In this document: positions 26,369-35,251 of the stretch, piece after piece | Position numbering within the stretch: position 1 is the first letter of the stretch | Layout: each line of letters starts with the position of its first letter | NCBI RefSeq assembly: GCF_047722505.1 | Contig: NZ_CP159814.1 | Location: 248,001 to 312,000, forward strand | Length of the DNA stretch: 64,000 nt | DNA from: Pelagibacter sp047722505 | Lineage (GTDB): Bacteria > Pseudomonadota > Alphaproteobacteria > Pelagibacterales > Pelagibacteraceae | Direction: 5' to 3' | Notes under the pieces: generated by a model | The model's database searches: none | Told to the model about the DNA's origin: nothing | What the model saw: the letters and a program-made list of their open reading frames with translations, nothing else | Position numbers and translations under genes: made by a program

Positions 26369-26710
26369 ATGAAAGAACAAATAACCTATGATGACTTTGA
26401 TAAAATAGATATTAGAGTTGGAACTGTAATCTCTGTAAAAAAAAATGAAAAAGCACGCAAACCTTCTTTAGTTATTGAAGTAGATTTTGGCATAGAAATT
26501 GGAATTAAACAGTCTTCAGCGCAAATTACCCATTACTATAATGAGGAAAATTTAAAGGGAAAACAAGTTGTGGGTATTTGTAATTTTCCTGAAAAAAATA
26601 TTGCAGGAATAGTTTCACAAGTTCTTATTTTAGGTTCAATTGATAGAGAGGGAAAAGTTATATTACTTAATCCATCCCAAGAATCTGAAAACGGTCTTCC
26701 AATAGCTTAA
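26369..26710 (+). CDS. csaA: CsaA-type tRNA-binding/chaperone protein
   Basis: The 113-residue protein is a stand-alone OB-fold tRNA-binding domain of the EMAP-II/Trbp111/CsaA class. Matches include FDKIDIRVGTVISVKKNEKARKPS, the GIKQSSAQIT strand, and the GKQVVGICNFPEKNIAGI segment with GKVILLNPSQ near the end. Members form homodimers and bind tRNA; CsaA has also been linked to protein export. The gene is separated by only six bases from the LysE-type exporter gene downstream. Divergence from argE leaves almost no upstream space. Confidence 0.9.
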   Translation: MKEQITYDDFDKIDIRVGTVISVKKNEKARKPSLVIEVDFGIEIGIKQSSAQITHYYNEENLKGKQVVGICNFPEKNIAGIVSQVLILGSIDREGKVILLNPSQESENGLPIA

Positions 26711-26716
26711 TTTTTT

Positions 26717-27307
26717 ATGCATCCAGAATTATTATTATTAATAGGAATTTCTTTATCGTTGGGATTTACACCAGGACCAAATAATGCTGTTGCAGCTTAT
26801 TCAGGTTTTAATTTTGGTATTAAAAAAACTTTACCATTAATCTTAGGAGTTGGTTTTGGTTACACAACTTTAATTATATTGATTAATTTTGTTTTAATAT
26901 CAACTTTCAAAAATTATCCAATCATTCAGGAAATCATCAGAGTTCTTGGAACAATTTTTTTAATTTATCTAGCTTATAAAATTTCATTTTCAAAAATTCC
27001 TTCAGATGGAAGAGCAGAAAATCCAGTAAAGTTTTTAGATAAATTTATCTTTCAGTTTATAAATCCAAAAGGAGTAATGGCTGGAGTTACACTGAGTTCA
27101 AATTTTGTAGAACAAGGGGAAAACTATTTGAATCACTCTATTTGGGTAATTGTAGTTTGTAGTGTAACAGCGTTTTTAAGTATCACTTCATGGACATTTT
27201 TAGGTAAGTTTTTAAGGAAATTTGCCACAAATAATAATTTTATTAAACGATTTAATTATGCTATGTCATTGCTACTTGTCGTTTGTATAATAGGGTTCTA
27301 CATCTAA
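26717..27307 (+). CDS. LysE/RhtB-family amino acid exporter
   Basis: The 196-residue integral membrane protein has five to six hydrophobic segments. Its N-terminus, including GFTPGPNNAVAAYSGFNFGIKK over about residues 16-37, carries the TPGPN-type LysE/RhtB signature. Members export amino acids or derivatives such as lysine, threonine or homoserine lactone; the substrate here is not evident. It lies between csaA and acnA with six-base gaps on both sides, so it is probably co-transcribed. Confidence 0.88.
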   Translation: MHPELLLLIGISLSLGFTPGPNNAVAAYSGFNFGIKKTLPLILGVGFGYTTLIILINFVLISTFKNYPIIQEIIRVLGTIFLIYLAYKISFSKIPSDGRAENPVKFLDKFIFQFINPKGVMAGVTLSSNFVEQGENYLNHSIWVIVVCSVTAFLSITSWTFLGKFLRKFATNNNFIKRFNYAMSLLLVVCIIGFYI

Positions 27308-27313
27308 AACTAA

Positions 27314-29983
27314 ATGAAACCAGGAAACAAAAATTCATATAACTCTTTAAAATCTATCAGTATAAATGATACTGAATATAAATATTATTCTTTATCAGAA
27401 GCGGAAAAAAATGGTTTAGATGGAATTTCAAAACTTCCAAAATCCCTTAAAGTTTTATTAGAAAATTTATTAAGATATGAAGACGATCTATCAGTTACTA
27501 AAAGCCAAATAGAAGCAATTAAGGAATGGTTAAAGACAAAAAAATCGTTAACTGAAATAGCTTATAGGCCAGCTAGAGTTTTGTTACAGGATTACACAGG
27601 AATTCCAGCAGTTGCTGATCTTGCGGCTATGAGAGAAGCTGTTAAAGAAAAAAACAAAGATCCAAACACAATCAATCCACTTTCTGCAGTTGATCTAGTA
27701 ATTGATCATTCAGTTCAAGTAGATAAATCTGCAAATAAAGACTCATTTGAAAAAAATGTTGATATTGAATTTAAAAGAAACGGTGAGAGATACTCCTTCT
27801 TAAAATGGGGACAACAAGCATTTAATAACTTTAGAATTGTTCCTCCTGGAACTGGGATTTGTCACCAGGTTAATTTAGAATATTTATCAAAAGTAGTTTG
27901 GTCTGAAAAATTTCAAGATGAGGACTATTTATTTCCTGACACGTTAGTTGGCACTGATAGTCATACTACCATGGTTAATGGTTTGTCTGTTCTTGGATGG
28001 GGTGTAGGTGGAATAGAAGCTGAAGCTGGAATGTTAGGACAACCAATTTCCATGTTAATTCCTGAAGTAATTGGATTTGAAGTTAAAAATAAAATGCCAG
28101 AAGGTACGACTGCAACAGATTTAGTTTTAACAGTCGTAAAAATGTTAAGAGATAAAGGGGTTGTTGGAAAATTTGTTGAATTTTATGGAGAAGGTTTAAA
28201 GAATTTAACTCTTGCTGATAGAGCAACAATTGCAAATATGGCACCAGAATATGGAGCAACGTGTGGCTTTTTCCCAATTGATGAGGAGACATTAAAATAT
28301 TTAAGATTTTCAGGAAGAGATGAAAGTACAGTAAATATAGTTGAGAAGTATGCAAAAGAGCAAGGTTTGTGGGCTAATGATCAAGTTGAATTCACAGACA
28401 CCGTATCATTAGACATGTCTACAGTTGTTCCGACAATTTCAGGACCAAAGAGACCTCAGGACAAAGTTTTATTAACGGATGCATCTACTGGATTTAAAAA
28501 AGTTTTTGAGGATGCAACTAATAGAAAAAAACAACATGTTTCAAAAGTATCCGGAACAGATTATGAAATTAAAGATGGTTCAATATTAATTGCAGCTATA
28601 ACATCATGCACAAATACATCTAATCCAAATGTATTAATTGGAGCTGGGTTATTAGCAAAAAAAGCAGTTGAACTTGGTTTACAAACTAAACCATGGGTGA
28701 AAACATCATTAGCACCAGGATCACAAGTGGTTACTGATTATTTAGCAAAAGCAGGACTAAATATATTTCTAGATAAACTGGGTTTTAATCTGGTTGGATA
28801 TGGTTGCACAACTTGTATAGGAAACTCAGGGCCTTTACCGGAAGAAATTGTTAAAGCCATAGACAAAGAAAACATTTATGCCGTGTCAGTTTTATCAGGA
28901 AATAGAAATTTTGAAGGAAGAATATCTCCACATATAAAAGCTAATTATTTAGCTTCCCCTCCATTAGTTGTAGCTTATGCACTTGCTGGTCATATGGAAT
29001 TTGATTTATACAAGGAACCTTTAGGAAAAAGTAAAGAAGGTAATGATATTTTTTTAAAGGATATTTGGCCATCAAATAAAGAAATTGAAGATACATTAAG
29101 AGAATCTCTAAATGCAGAAATGTTTGTTAAAAGGTATTCAAATGTTTCAGAGGGCCCTAAGCAGTGGCAAGAAATTAAAACTGAAAATACAAGTATTTAC
29201 AATTGGGATTCTGGTTCAACTTATGTAAAGAAACCTCCATTCTTTGAAAATTTGTCCGATTTGCCTGAGGGGTTTAAACCTATTAAAAATGCAAGACCAC
29301 TTTTGATTTTAGGAGACATGGTTACGACTGATCATATTTCTCCAGCAGGAAATATTCAAAAAGAAAGCCCAACGGGTGAGTATTTTATGGAACATCAAAT
29401 ACTTCCGACGGATTATAACTCTTATGGATCAAGAAGAGGCAATCATGAAGTAATGATGAGAGGAACTTTCGCAAATATTAGAATAAGAAATGAAATGGCA
29501 CCTGGAACAGAGGGTGGGTTTACAAAACTATATCCAGAAGAAAAAGTGATGCCAGTTTATAATGCCGTAGAGGAATATAAAAAAAGAGGAACAGACCTTG
29601 CTGTTATAGGTGGAAAAGAATATGGAACAGGATCGTCAAGAGATTGGGCTGCCAAAGGAACAAAGTTATTAGGTGTGAAAGTTGTAATAGCAGAAAGCTT
29701 TGAAAGAATTCATAGATCTAATTTAATTGGAATGGGTGTTTTACCGCTACAATTTACTGAAGGAAACAATAGACTTAATTTGAATTTAATTGGATCAGAG
29801 TTAATAACGGTTCTTCAAATAGAAGAGGGTATAAATGCATCAGATCATGTGCAAGTTGAAATAAAATATGCCTCAGGAGATATTAAAAAAATTAAAACTC
29901 TTTGTAGAATTGATACGAAGAACGAATTAGAATATTACAAAAATGGTGGAATTCTTCAATATGTTTTAAGGAACATGATCTAG
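27314..29983 (+). CDS. acnA: aconitate hydratase A
   Basis: Aconitase isomerises citrate to isocitrate in the TCA cycle. The 889 residues match the AcnA/IRP1 type. Iron-sulfur ligands appear in AAITSCTNTSNP and the GYGCTTCIGNSGPLP pair. Other family features include VGTDSHTTMVNGLSVLGWGVGGIEAEAGML over about 212-241 and the swivelling C-terminal domain with GGKEYGTGSSRDWAAKG. The protein is cytoplasmic. icd, the next pathway step, lies elsewhere in the window (3774-4988). The stop is two bases before the following envelope gene. Confidence 0.98.
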   Translation: MKPGNKNSYNSLKSISINDTEYKYYSLSEAEKNGLDGISKLPKSLKVLLENLLRYEDDLSVTKSQIEAIKEWLKTKKSLTEIAYRPARVLLQDYTGIPAVADLAAMREAVKEKNKDPNTINPLSAVDLVIDHSVQVDKSANKDSFEKNVDIEFKRNGERYSFLKWGQQAFNNFRIVPPGTGICHQVNLEYLSKVVWSEKFQDEDYLFPDTLVGTDSHTTMVNGLSVLGWGVGGIEAEAGMLGQPISMLIPEVIGFEVKNKMPEGTTATDLVLTVVKMLRDKGVVGKFVEFYGEGLKNLTLADRATIANMAPEYGATCGFFPIDEETLKYLRFSGRDESTVNIVEKYAKEQGLWANDQVEFTDTVSLDMSTVVPTISGPKRPQDKVLLTDASTGFKKVFEDATNRKKQHVSKVSGTDYEIKDGSILIAAITSCTNTSNPNVLIGAGLLAKKAVELGLQTKPWVKTSLAPGSQVVTDYLAKAGLNIFLDKLGFNLVGYGCTTCIGNSGPLPEEIVKAIDKENIYAVSVLSGNRNFEGRISPHIKANYLASPPLVVAYALAGHMEFDLYKEPLGKSKEGNDIFLKDIWPSNKEIEDTLRESLNAEMFVKRYSNVSEGPKQWQEIKTENTSIYNWDSGSTYVKKPPFFENLSDLPEGFKPIKNARPLLILGDMVTTDHISPAGNIQKESPTGEYFMEHQILPTDYNSYGSRRGNHEVMMRGTFANIRIRNEMAPGTEGGFTKLYPEEKVMPVYNAVEEYKKRGTDLAVIGGKEYGTGSSRDWAAKGTKLLGVKVVIAESFERIHRSNLIGMGVLPLQFTEGNNRLNLNLIGSELITVLQIEEGINASDHVQVEIKYASGDIKKIKTLCRIDTKNELEYYKNGGILQYVLRNMI

Positions 29984-29985
29984 TT

Positions 29986-30630
29986 ATGGATGAAGAGATT
30001 TCAATAATTGACACAAACACAAGAAACGAAAAAGTAAAAAATTTTTTTATTAAAAATAAAAAAAACTTAATTATAATCATTTCAACAATAATAATTTTAT
30101 TAATGGTTTTTATTTCATTTAATTTAATTCAAGAAAAAAACCAAGTTAACTTGGCTAATAAATACAACCTAGCTAAAATAAAATTTAAAAATGATAACAC
30201 GCAAAAAACGGTCGATGATATGATAAATATTGTTAAAGCACATGATGTTACTTATTCACCCTTAGCTTTATATTTTTTAATAGACAATGATTTAATCAAA
30301 AACCCAGAAGAAATTAATACTTTATTTGGTGAGCTAATAAATAAAACTAATTTAGAAGAAGAAATTAAAAACCTAAATATCTATAAAAAAGCACTTTTTA
30401 ACTCTAATTTTGTGTCGGAAAATGAATTATTACAAATTTTAAACCCTATTATTAACTCACAAAGCATATGGAAATCACATTCTTTATACCTTGTTGCTGA
30501 ATACTTTTACGCAAATGGAGAAAAAGAAAAGGCAAAAGAATTCTTTAATCAGATTTTAACGCTACCTAAAGCAAATAATGATATTAAGCTAGCATCACAA
30601 AAAAGAGTAAACAGAGATCTAGGTGAATAG
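29986..30630 (+). CDS. YfgM-like membrane-anchored TPR protein
   Basis: The 214-residue protein has a cytoplasmic N-terminus of about 25 residues, one membrane segment (about 27-50, KKNLIIIISTIIILLMVFISF) and a periplasmic helical part with weak tetratricopeptide character. This matches YfgM, an ancillary SecYEG/chaperone-network protein in proteobacteria. The next gene encodes a BamB-like lipoprotein and overlaps it by eight bases; the yfgM-bamB pairing is widespread and supports the call. The neighbouring hisS and der genes found in many bacteria are absent here. Confidence 0.75.
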   Translation: MDEEISIIDTNTRNEKVKNFFIKNKKNLIIIISTIIILLMVFISFNLIQEKNQVNLANKYNLAKIKFKNDNTQKTVDDMINIVKAHDVTYSPLALYFLIDNDLIKNPEEINTLFGELINKTNLEEEIKNLNIYKKALFNSNFVSENELLQILNPIINSQSIWKSHSLYLVAEYFYANGEKEKAKEFFNQILTLPKANNDIKLASQKRVNRDLGE

Positions 30631-31924
30631 AATTTTAAATTTATTATTTTTATTAGTTTTTATTACCAGTTGTTCATTTCATAAAAATTCAAAGTTCTGG
30701 AATAAAGAAAAAATAATAATCGAACAAAATACTATTGATAAAAAAATATCAAAAAACGAAAAAATTATTAATTTAGAGCTTAACGCTAACTTAAAAATTA
30801 ATCTTAAAGAAAATTCTATCAACAATAGTTTCATAAACAACCTTAGCAATAATAATGGAAGAATAAATTACAAAGGTGTTCTTGAAAATAAACAAAAATA
30901 TAAATTTTCTAAAATTAAGAACTTTGATCAATATGAACCAAAAATAATATTTCATGAAAATAATATAATTTTTTTTGATAATAAAGGGTCAATATTGAAT
31001 TTTGATAATAAATCAAATTTGTTGTGGAAAAAAAATTATTATTTAAAACCAGAAAAAAAAATAAATCCAATTTTATTTTTTGCAAATAATAATAATTTTT
31101 TAATTGTAGCTGATAATATTTCAAAACTATATGCGCTAGACATAAATACTGGTGAACTTTTGTGGTCTAAAAGAAATAATGCTCCATTTAATTCGCAAAT
31201 AAAAATCTATAAAGATAAATTTTACGTAATAGATTTTGAAAATACTTTAAGATCTTACTCAATAGAAAGTGGTGAAGAAGAATGGAGTGTTGTCACAAAA
31301 AAATCACTCGTAAGATCACAAAAAAAATTATCTATTGTAATAAAAGAGGATAAAATTTTTTTTAATAATTCTTTAGGTTTAATTACCTCAGTGGACATCA
31401 ATACAGGTCAATTATTATGGCAAATTCCTACAGAAAAAAGCATAGTTTATGATGAAAGTTTTTTTCTTAAAACTTCAGAACTTATTGGTAATGATAATGC
31501 ATTATTCTTTTCAAATAATAAAAATAATTTTTTTTCATTAAATATGGAATCTGGTTATATTAATTGGCAGCAAAAAATAAACTCATCATTAAGACCTACA
31601 ATAGTGGGTGACCTCTTATTTACTATATCAGAAAATGGATATCTATTTGTAGTAGAAAAAAAAACTGGTAATATAATTCGGATTAGTGATGTTTTTGGAA
31701 AATTTAAAAAAAAATTGAGAAAAAAAATTCATCCTACAGGATTTATAGTGGGTAAGAACAGCATTTATTTGACGACTTCGCATGGTAGGCTTTTAGAGAT
31801 TGATACCATAAGTGGTAAAAATCAATCAATATTAAAAATAGATAAAAATAAAATTTCTAGACCATCAATATTAAATCAAGATATGTTTATTATTACTGAT
31901 AATTCTATTATTAGACTTAATTAA
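30623..31924 (+). CDS. bamB: BamB-like outer-membrane assembly lipoprotein
   Basis: The 433-residue protein begins with a lipoprotein signal peptide: FLLVFITSC with lipobox Cys17. It is followed by a low-complexity linker and a PQQ-type beta-propeller. Repeats ending in Trp are visible (GELLWSKRN, GEEEWSVV, GQLLWQIP, GYINWQQK). It should be anchored to the outer membrane and help the BamA complex insert beta-barrels. The start is GTG at 30623, inside the upstream YfgM-like gene. The N-terminal 90 residues are divergent and asparagine-rich. Confidence 0.8.
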   Translation: MNRILNLLFLLVFITSCSFHKNSKFWNKEKIIIEQNTIDKKISKNEKIINLELNANLKINLKENSINNSFINNLSNNNGRINYKGVLENKQKYKFSKIKNFDQYEPKIIFHENNIIFFDNKGSILNFDNKSNLLWKKNYYLKPEKKINPILFFANNNNFLIVADNISKLYALDINTGELLWSKRNNAPFNSQIKIYKDKFYVIDFENTLRSYSIESGEEEWSVVTKKSLVRSQKKLSIVIKEDKIFFNNSLGLITSVDINTGQLLWQIPTEKSIVYDESFFLKTSELIGNDNALFFSNNKNNFFSLNMESGYINWQQKINSSLRPTIVGDLLFTISENGYLFVVEKKTGNIIRISDVFGKFKKKLRKKIHPTGFIVGKNSIYLTTSHGRLLEIDTISGKNQSILKIDKNKISRPSILNQDMFIITDNSIIRLN

Positions 31925-31927
31925 ATA

Positions 31928-32356
31928 ATGATCCTAAAACTATTGGATAAACTAGGAAGAAAAAAAGTTGTTTTAGATCGAGGACCTTCCCACCCCAAGT
32001 TTAATGAAGCTAAACCTTGGATGAATAGATATTATGTCTTATTAAGACATAGACCAAAATGGTTTCCATTTAATGTTTTATTGCATGAAATGTTAGCTGA
32101 TGATCATGGGGAAGGGGTTCATAACCATATATTTCCATATATAACTATCATATTAAGGGGAGGTTATTGGGAAACATCAAGTTCTGGAAGATTGTGGCGA
32201 CCAGCTGGATATATTGGATTTAGGTCAGCAAACAATTTGCATAGAGTTGATCTTAAACCAGGAACAAAACCTCTTACACTGTTTATATCTGGACCCTTTG
32301 GATTAAGAAAAGGGCCTAGGTCAGAGTATGGCATAGATTTTAAAACAAAAAAATGA
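31928..32356 (+). CDS. cupin-like small protein, unknown function
   Basis: The 142-residue protein has a compact beta-rich sequence with HEMLADDHGEGVHNHIFPYITIILRGGYWE spread over about residues 53-82. Its HxH pair and later GFRSANNLHRVDL suggest a cupin barrel with possible metal-binding histidines. There is no signal peptide. Homologues are often annotated only as cupin or hypothetical. It starts three bases after bamB and overlaps zapE by four bases, so it is translated with its neighbours. Confidence 0.6.
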   Translation: MILKLLDKLGRKKVVLDRGPSHPKFNEAKPWMNRYYVLLRHRPKWFPFNVLLHEMLADDHGEGVHNHIFPYITIILRGGYWETSSSGRLWRPAGYIGFRSANNLHRVDLKPGTKPLTLFISGPFGLRKGPRSEYGIDFKTKK

Positions 32357-33411
32357 ATTTAAATAAATTATTTCTAAATTATTGTAAAAAAAATAATTTA
32401 GAAATTAATCCTAATCAACAAGATCTAATAAAAGAACTGAATTTATTTTACAATCAGAACTTCAATAAATCACTTTTAAAAAAAATATTTACTAAACAGA
32501 ATTCTAAAACAGGATTTTATTTACAGGGTGATGTAGGTGTGGGTAAAACTATGATATTGAATTTTTTTTATAATAATTTTGATAAAGCTAAACAAAGATT
32601 TCACTTTAATGAGTTTATGATTAGTTTTCATGATTTTGTTTTTAAAAATAAAGAAAATAACCAAGAAAATATTATAGATAAATTTGTTAAAAAATTAAAA
32701 AGTAAAGCTAGATTAATTTATTTTGATGAGTTTCAGGTCACTAACATTGTAGATGCTATGATTTTAGGCAACCTATTCAAAAAAATATTTGATGAGAATA
32801 TAAAAGTTTTATTTACATCAAATGCAAAATTAAATGATCTTTATAAAGATGGGTTACAACGTGATCAATTTCTTCCCTTTATTAAAATAATGAAAGAAAG
32901 ATGCTTTCAAGCAAAGTTAATCATTGAAGAAGACTATAGAAAATCGTCAAAAAATAAAAATGAAAGATATTTTTTTCCATTAAATGAAACAATAAATTTT
33001 AAACTTAATAAGTTTTTTAGAAAAATAACAAAAAATCTTCCTAACAAAGAAATGACCTTAACTATTAAAAGTAGAAAGTTTATTATTAAGAATTATTTTA
33101 ATGGAATAGCACGTTTCGATTTTAAAGAACTATGTTCTAAAAACATTGGAGCAGAGGATTATATAAAAATAGCTGAAGTGTGTAACTTTATCGTCATAGA
33201 AAATATTCCCATTTTTAATATTGATAATTCTAATCAACAACAAAGATTTATTACACTAATTGATATTCTTTATGAAAAAAATATACCTTTAATGATATCA
33301 TCTCAATTACAATTAGATTTATTAAGTTCCTCGGAGGATTTAAAAAAAATATTTAAAAGAACTATTAGTAGATTATATGAATTAACATCTATCAAATATA
33401 ACAAGCTATGA
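32353..33411 (+). CDS. zapE: ZapE/AFG1-like ATPase
   Basis: This AAA+-related cell-division ATPase has 352 residues. Walker A is GDVGVGKT (59-66), Walker B is LIYFDEFQVTNIVDAM (about 117), and LFTSNAKLNDLYKDGLQRDQF matches the sensor-1 region of the AFG1 family. In E. coli ZapE acts at the constricting Z-ring; the mitochondrial homologue has quality-control roles. Four-base overlaps with the cupin gene before it and yjbQ after it show tight coupling. Confidence 0.88.
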   Translation: MNLNKLFLNYCKKNNLEINPNQQDLIKELNLFYNQNFNKSLLKKIFTKQNSKTGFYLQGDVGVGKTMILNFFYNNFDKAKQRFHFNEFMISFHDFVFKNKENNQENIIDKFVKKLKSKARLIYFDEFQVTNIVDAMILGNLFKKIFDENIKVLFTSNAKLNDLYKDGLQRDQFLPFIKIMKERCFQAKLIIEEDYRKSSKNKNERYFFPLNETINFKLNKFFRKITKNLPNKEMTLTIKSRKFIIKNYFNGIARFDFKELCSKNIGAEDYIKIAEVCNFIVIENIPIFNIDNSNQQQRFITLIDILYEKNIPLMISSQLQLDLLSSSEDLKKIFKRTISRLYELTSIKYNKL

Positions 33412-33827
33412 GACAAGAATTTTTTAATTTAGAATTAGATACAAATGGTCAAAGTCTTTATGAATTTACCAACCAAACAAATCAATGGGTTAATGATAAT
33501 GAGTTTAATAATGGAATTATCAATATAAGCATTCAACACACTAGTGCTTCATTAATAATACAAGAGAATGCAGACCCAGATGTTCAAACTGACTTAATAA
33601 ATTTTTTTAATATGCTCGTGCCAATGGATAATTCCCTTTATATCCATACAGCTGAAGGAAAAGATGACATGCCCGCACACATTAAGTCTTCGTTAACTAA
33701 TAATCAAATTTCTTTGAGTGTTAAAAATAATGAGTTGTTACTTGGAACTTGGCAGGGGTTATATCTTTTTGAGCATAGAATTGAGAAACAGAACAGATTG
33801 ATTGTTCTTCATTACTTAGGTGATTAG
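33408..33827 (+). CDS. YjbQ-family (UPF0047) protein
   Basis: The 139-residue protein matches the UPF0047/YjbQ family, sometimes listed as secondary thiamine-phosphate synthase. The signature SIQHTSASLIIQENADPDVQ and the later HTAEGKDDMPAHIKSSL and GTWQGLYLFEHR segments are diagnostic. The in vivo role is unsettled. The start overlaps zapE by four bases. The 3' end overlaps the convergent photolyase gene by four bases, marking the end of the rightward operon. Confidence 0.88.
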   Translation: MRQEFFNLELDTNGQSLYEFTNQTNQWVNDNEFNNGIINISIQHTSASLIIQENADPDVQTDLINFFNMLVPMDNSLYIHTAEGKDDMPAHIKSSLTNNQISLSVKNNELLLGTWQGLYLFEHRIEKQNRLIVLHYLGD

Positions 33828-35245
33828 CTTTTCTTAATTGTTTTAAAAGCTTCTAATGCAGCATTTCTTGCTTCAACGTGGTCTACAATTGGTTTTGGAT
33901 AATCTGCACCTACAATAACTTTAATCTGTTCTTGGTATTTGCTTTCTAGTTCCCATGGCTTATATAAAAATTTATTAGGCATGTTTTTAAGTTCTGGAAC
34001 CCATTTCTTTGTATAAATTCCATCTTTGTCAAATTTTTCACCCTGAAGAATAGGGTTAAATATTCTAAAATAAGGAGCTGCATCAGCACCACAGCCTGCA
34101 ACCCATTGCCATTGGGCAACGTTACTAGCTTCATTATAATCAACCAAACAATTTTTAAAATGTTTTTCACCTTCGTTCCAATGAATTCTTAAATGTTTTA
34201 CAAGAAATGAAGCAACAATCATTCGTACCCTATTGTGCATCCATCCTGTTTCGTACAGTTCCCTCATCCCAGCGTCAACAATGGGATATCCTGTCATACC
34301 TTTTTTCCAAGCTTTAAGAAATTTATCATTTTTAACCCAAGGAAAATTATCAAAATCTTTCCTAAGATTGCCTTTTAGCATTTGGGGAAAGTAATTAATT
34401 AGACTATGAGAAAACTCTCTCCATCCTAACTCATTAATATACTTTCTATATCCCATTTTTTTAATTTTAATCTCTTGGCATTTCTTCCAAATTGTTTCTA
34501 CATGTATTTGGCCAAATTTTAAGAAAGGAGATAACTTTGAGGTTCCATTAACACCTGGAATATCTCGTGCTTCACCGTAGCCCTCAATTCTATTTTTTAT
34601 TAATTCTTGTAAATATTTTTTAGCTTCTTGTTCAGACGGTATCCAGTATTTCTCAAACTTTTTATGCCAATTTTTCTTAGGTAAAATTTCTTTTATTGGA
34701 ATTGATTTTTTAAATATATTTATTTTTTTTATTTTTGATTTAACTTTTATAGATTTAGAAGGTACTTTTGAGATATAAAGTTGCTCAGTTTTTTTCCAAA
34801 AAGGAGTGAATACTTTATAAGGTGTGCCATCATCTTTAGTCATTTCCTGAAACTCTACAAGAATATTTCCTTTAAAATATTTATATTGAATTTCATTTTT
34901 AATGAATTGATCTCTTATTTTTTTACCTTTATTAATTACATCTGGTTCATATACTTTACTCCAATAAACAGTAACATCATCTTTCTTCTTTAAATTTGAT
35001 AATACCTCTAGTTCATCACCTAATTGAACTTCCAATGTGATATTTAATTTTTTTAGATCTAGGTTAAAATTTTCTAAAGCTTTAGAGATCCACCATTTTT
35101 GAGCCTCTCTTTTTTTATCAAAATTTTTTGGGTTATAAATATAAAGAGCACTTACAAACTCATGATTTTGAGATGCAATAGCTAGAGCTTCATTATCTTC
35201 AATTCTAAAATCTTCTCTTATCCAAACAACAGCTTTTTTTGTCAT
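33824..35245 (-). CDS. phrB: deoxyribodipyrimidine photolyase
   Basis: This DNA photolyase uses FAD and light to reverse pyrimidine dimers, useful in sunlit surface water. The N-terminal alpha/beta antenna domain starts KKAVVWIREDFRIEDNEALA. The FAD-binding helical domain includes LGWREFSHSLI, TGYPIVDAGMRELYETGWMHNRVRM over about 311-335 and the Trp-rich NVAQWQWVAGCGADAAPYFRIFNP. The 473 residues are full length. It lies seven bases after the ammonia-lyase gene, at the distal end of the methylamine array. A cryptochrome function cannot be fully excluded. Confidence 0.94.
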   Translation of the reverse strand: MTKKAVVWIREDFRIEDNEALAIASQNHEFVSALYIYNPKNFDKKREAQKWWISKALENFNLDLKKLNITLEVQLGDELEVLSNLKKKDDVTVYWSKVYEPDVINKGKKIRDQFIKNEIQYKYFKGNILVEFQEMTKDDGTPYKVFTPFWKKTEQLYISKVPSKSIKVKSKIKKINIFKKSIPIKEILPKKNWHKKFEKYWIPSEQEAKKYLQELIKNRIEGYGEARDIPGVNGTSKLSPFLKFGQIHVETIWKKCQEIKIKKMGYRKYINELGWREFSHSLINYFPQMLKGNLRKDFDNFPWVKNDKFLKAWKKGMTGYPIVDAGMRELYETGWMHNRVRMIVASFLVKHLRIHWNEGEKHFKNCLVDYNEASNVAQWQWVAGCGADAAPYFRIFNPILQGEKFDKDGIYTKKWVPELKNMPNKFLYKPWELESKYQEQIKVIVGADYPKPIVDHVEARNAALEAFKTIKKS

Positions 35246-35251
35246 ATTTAC

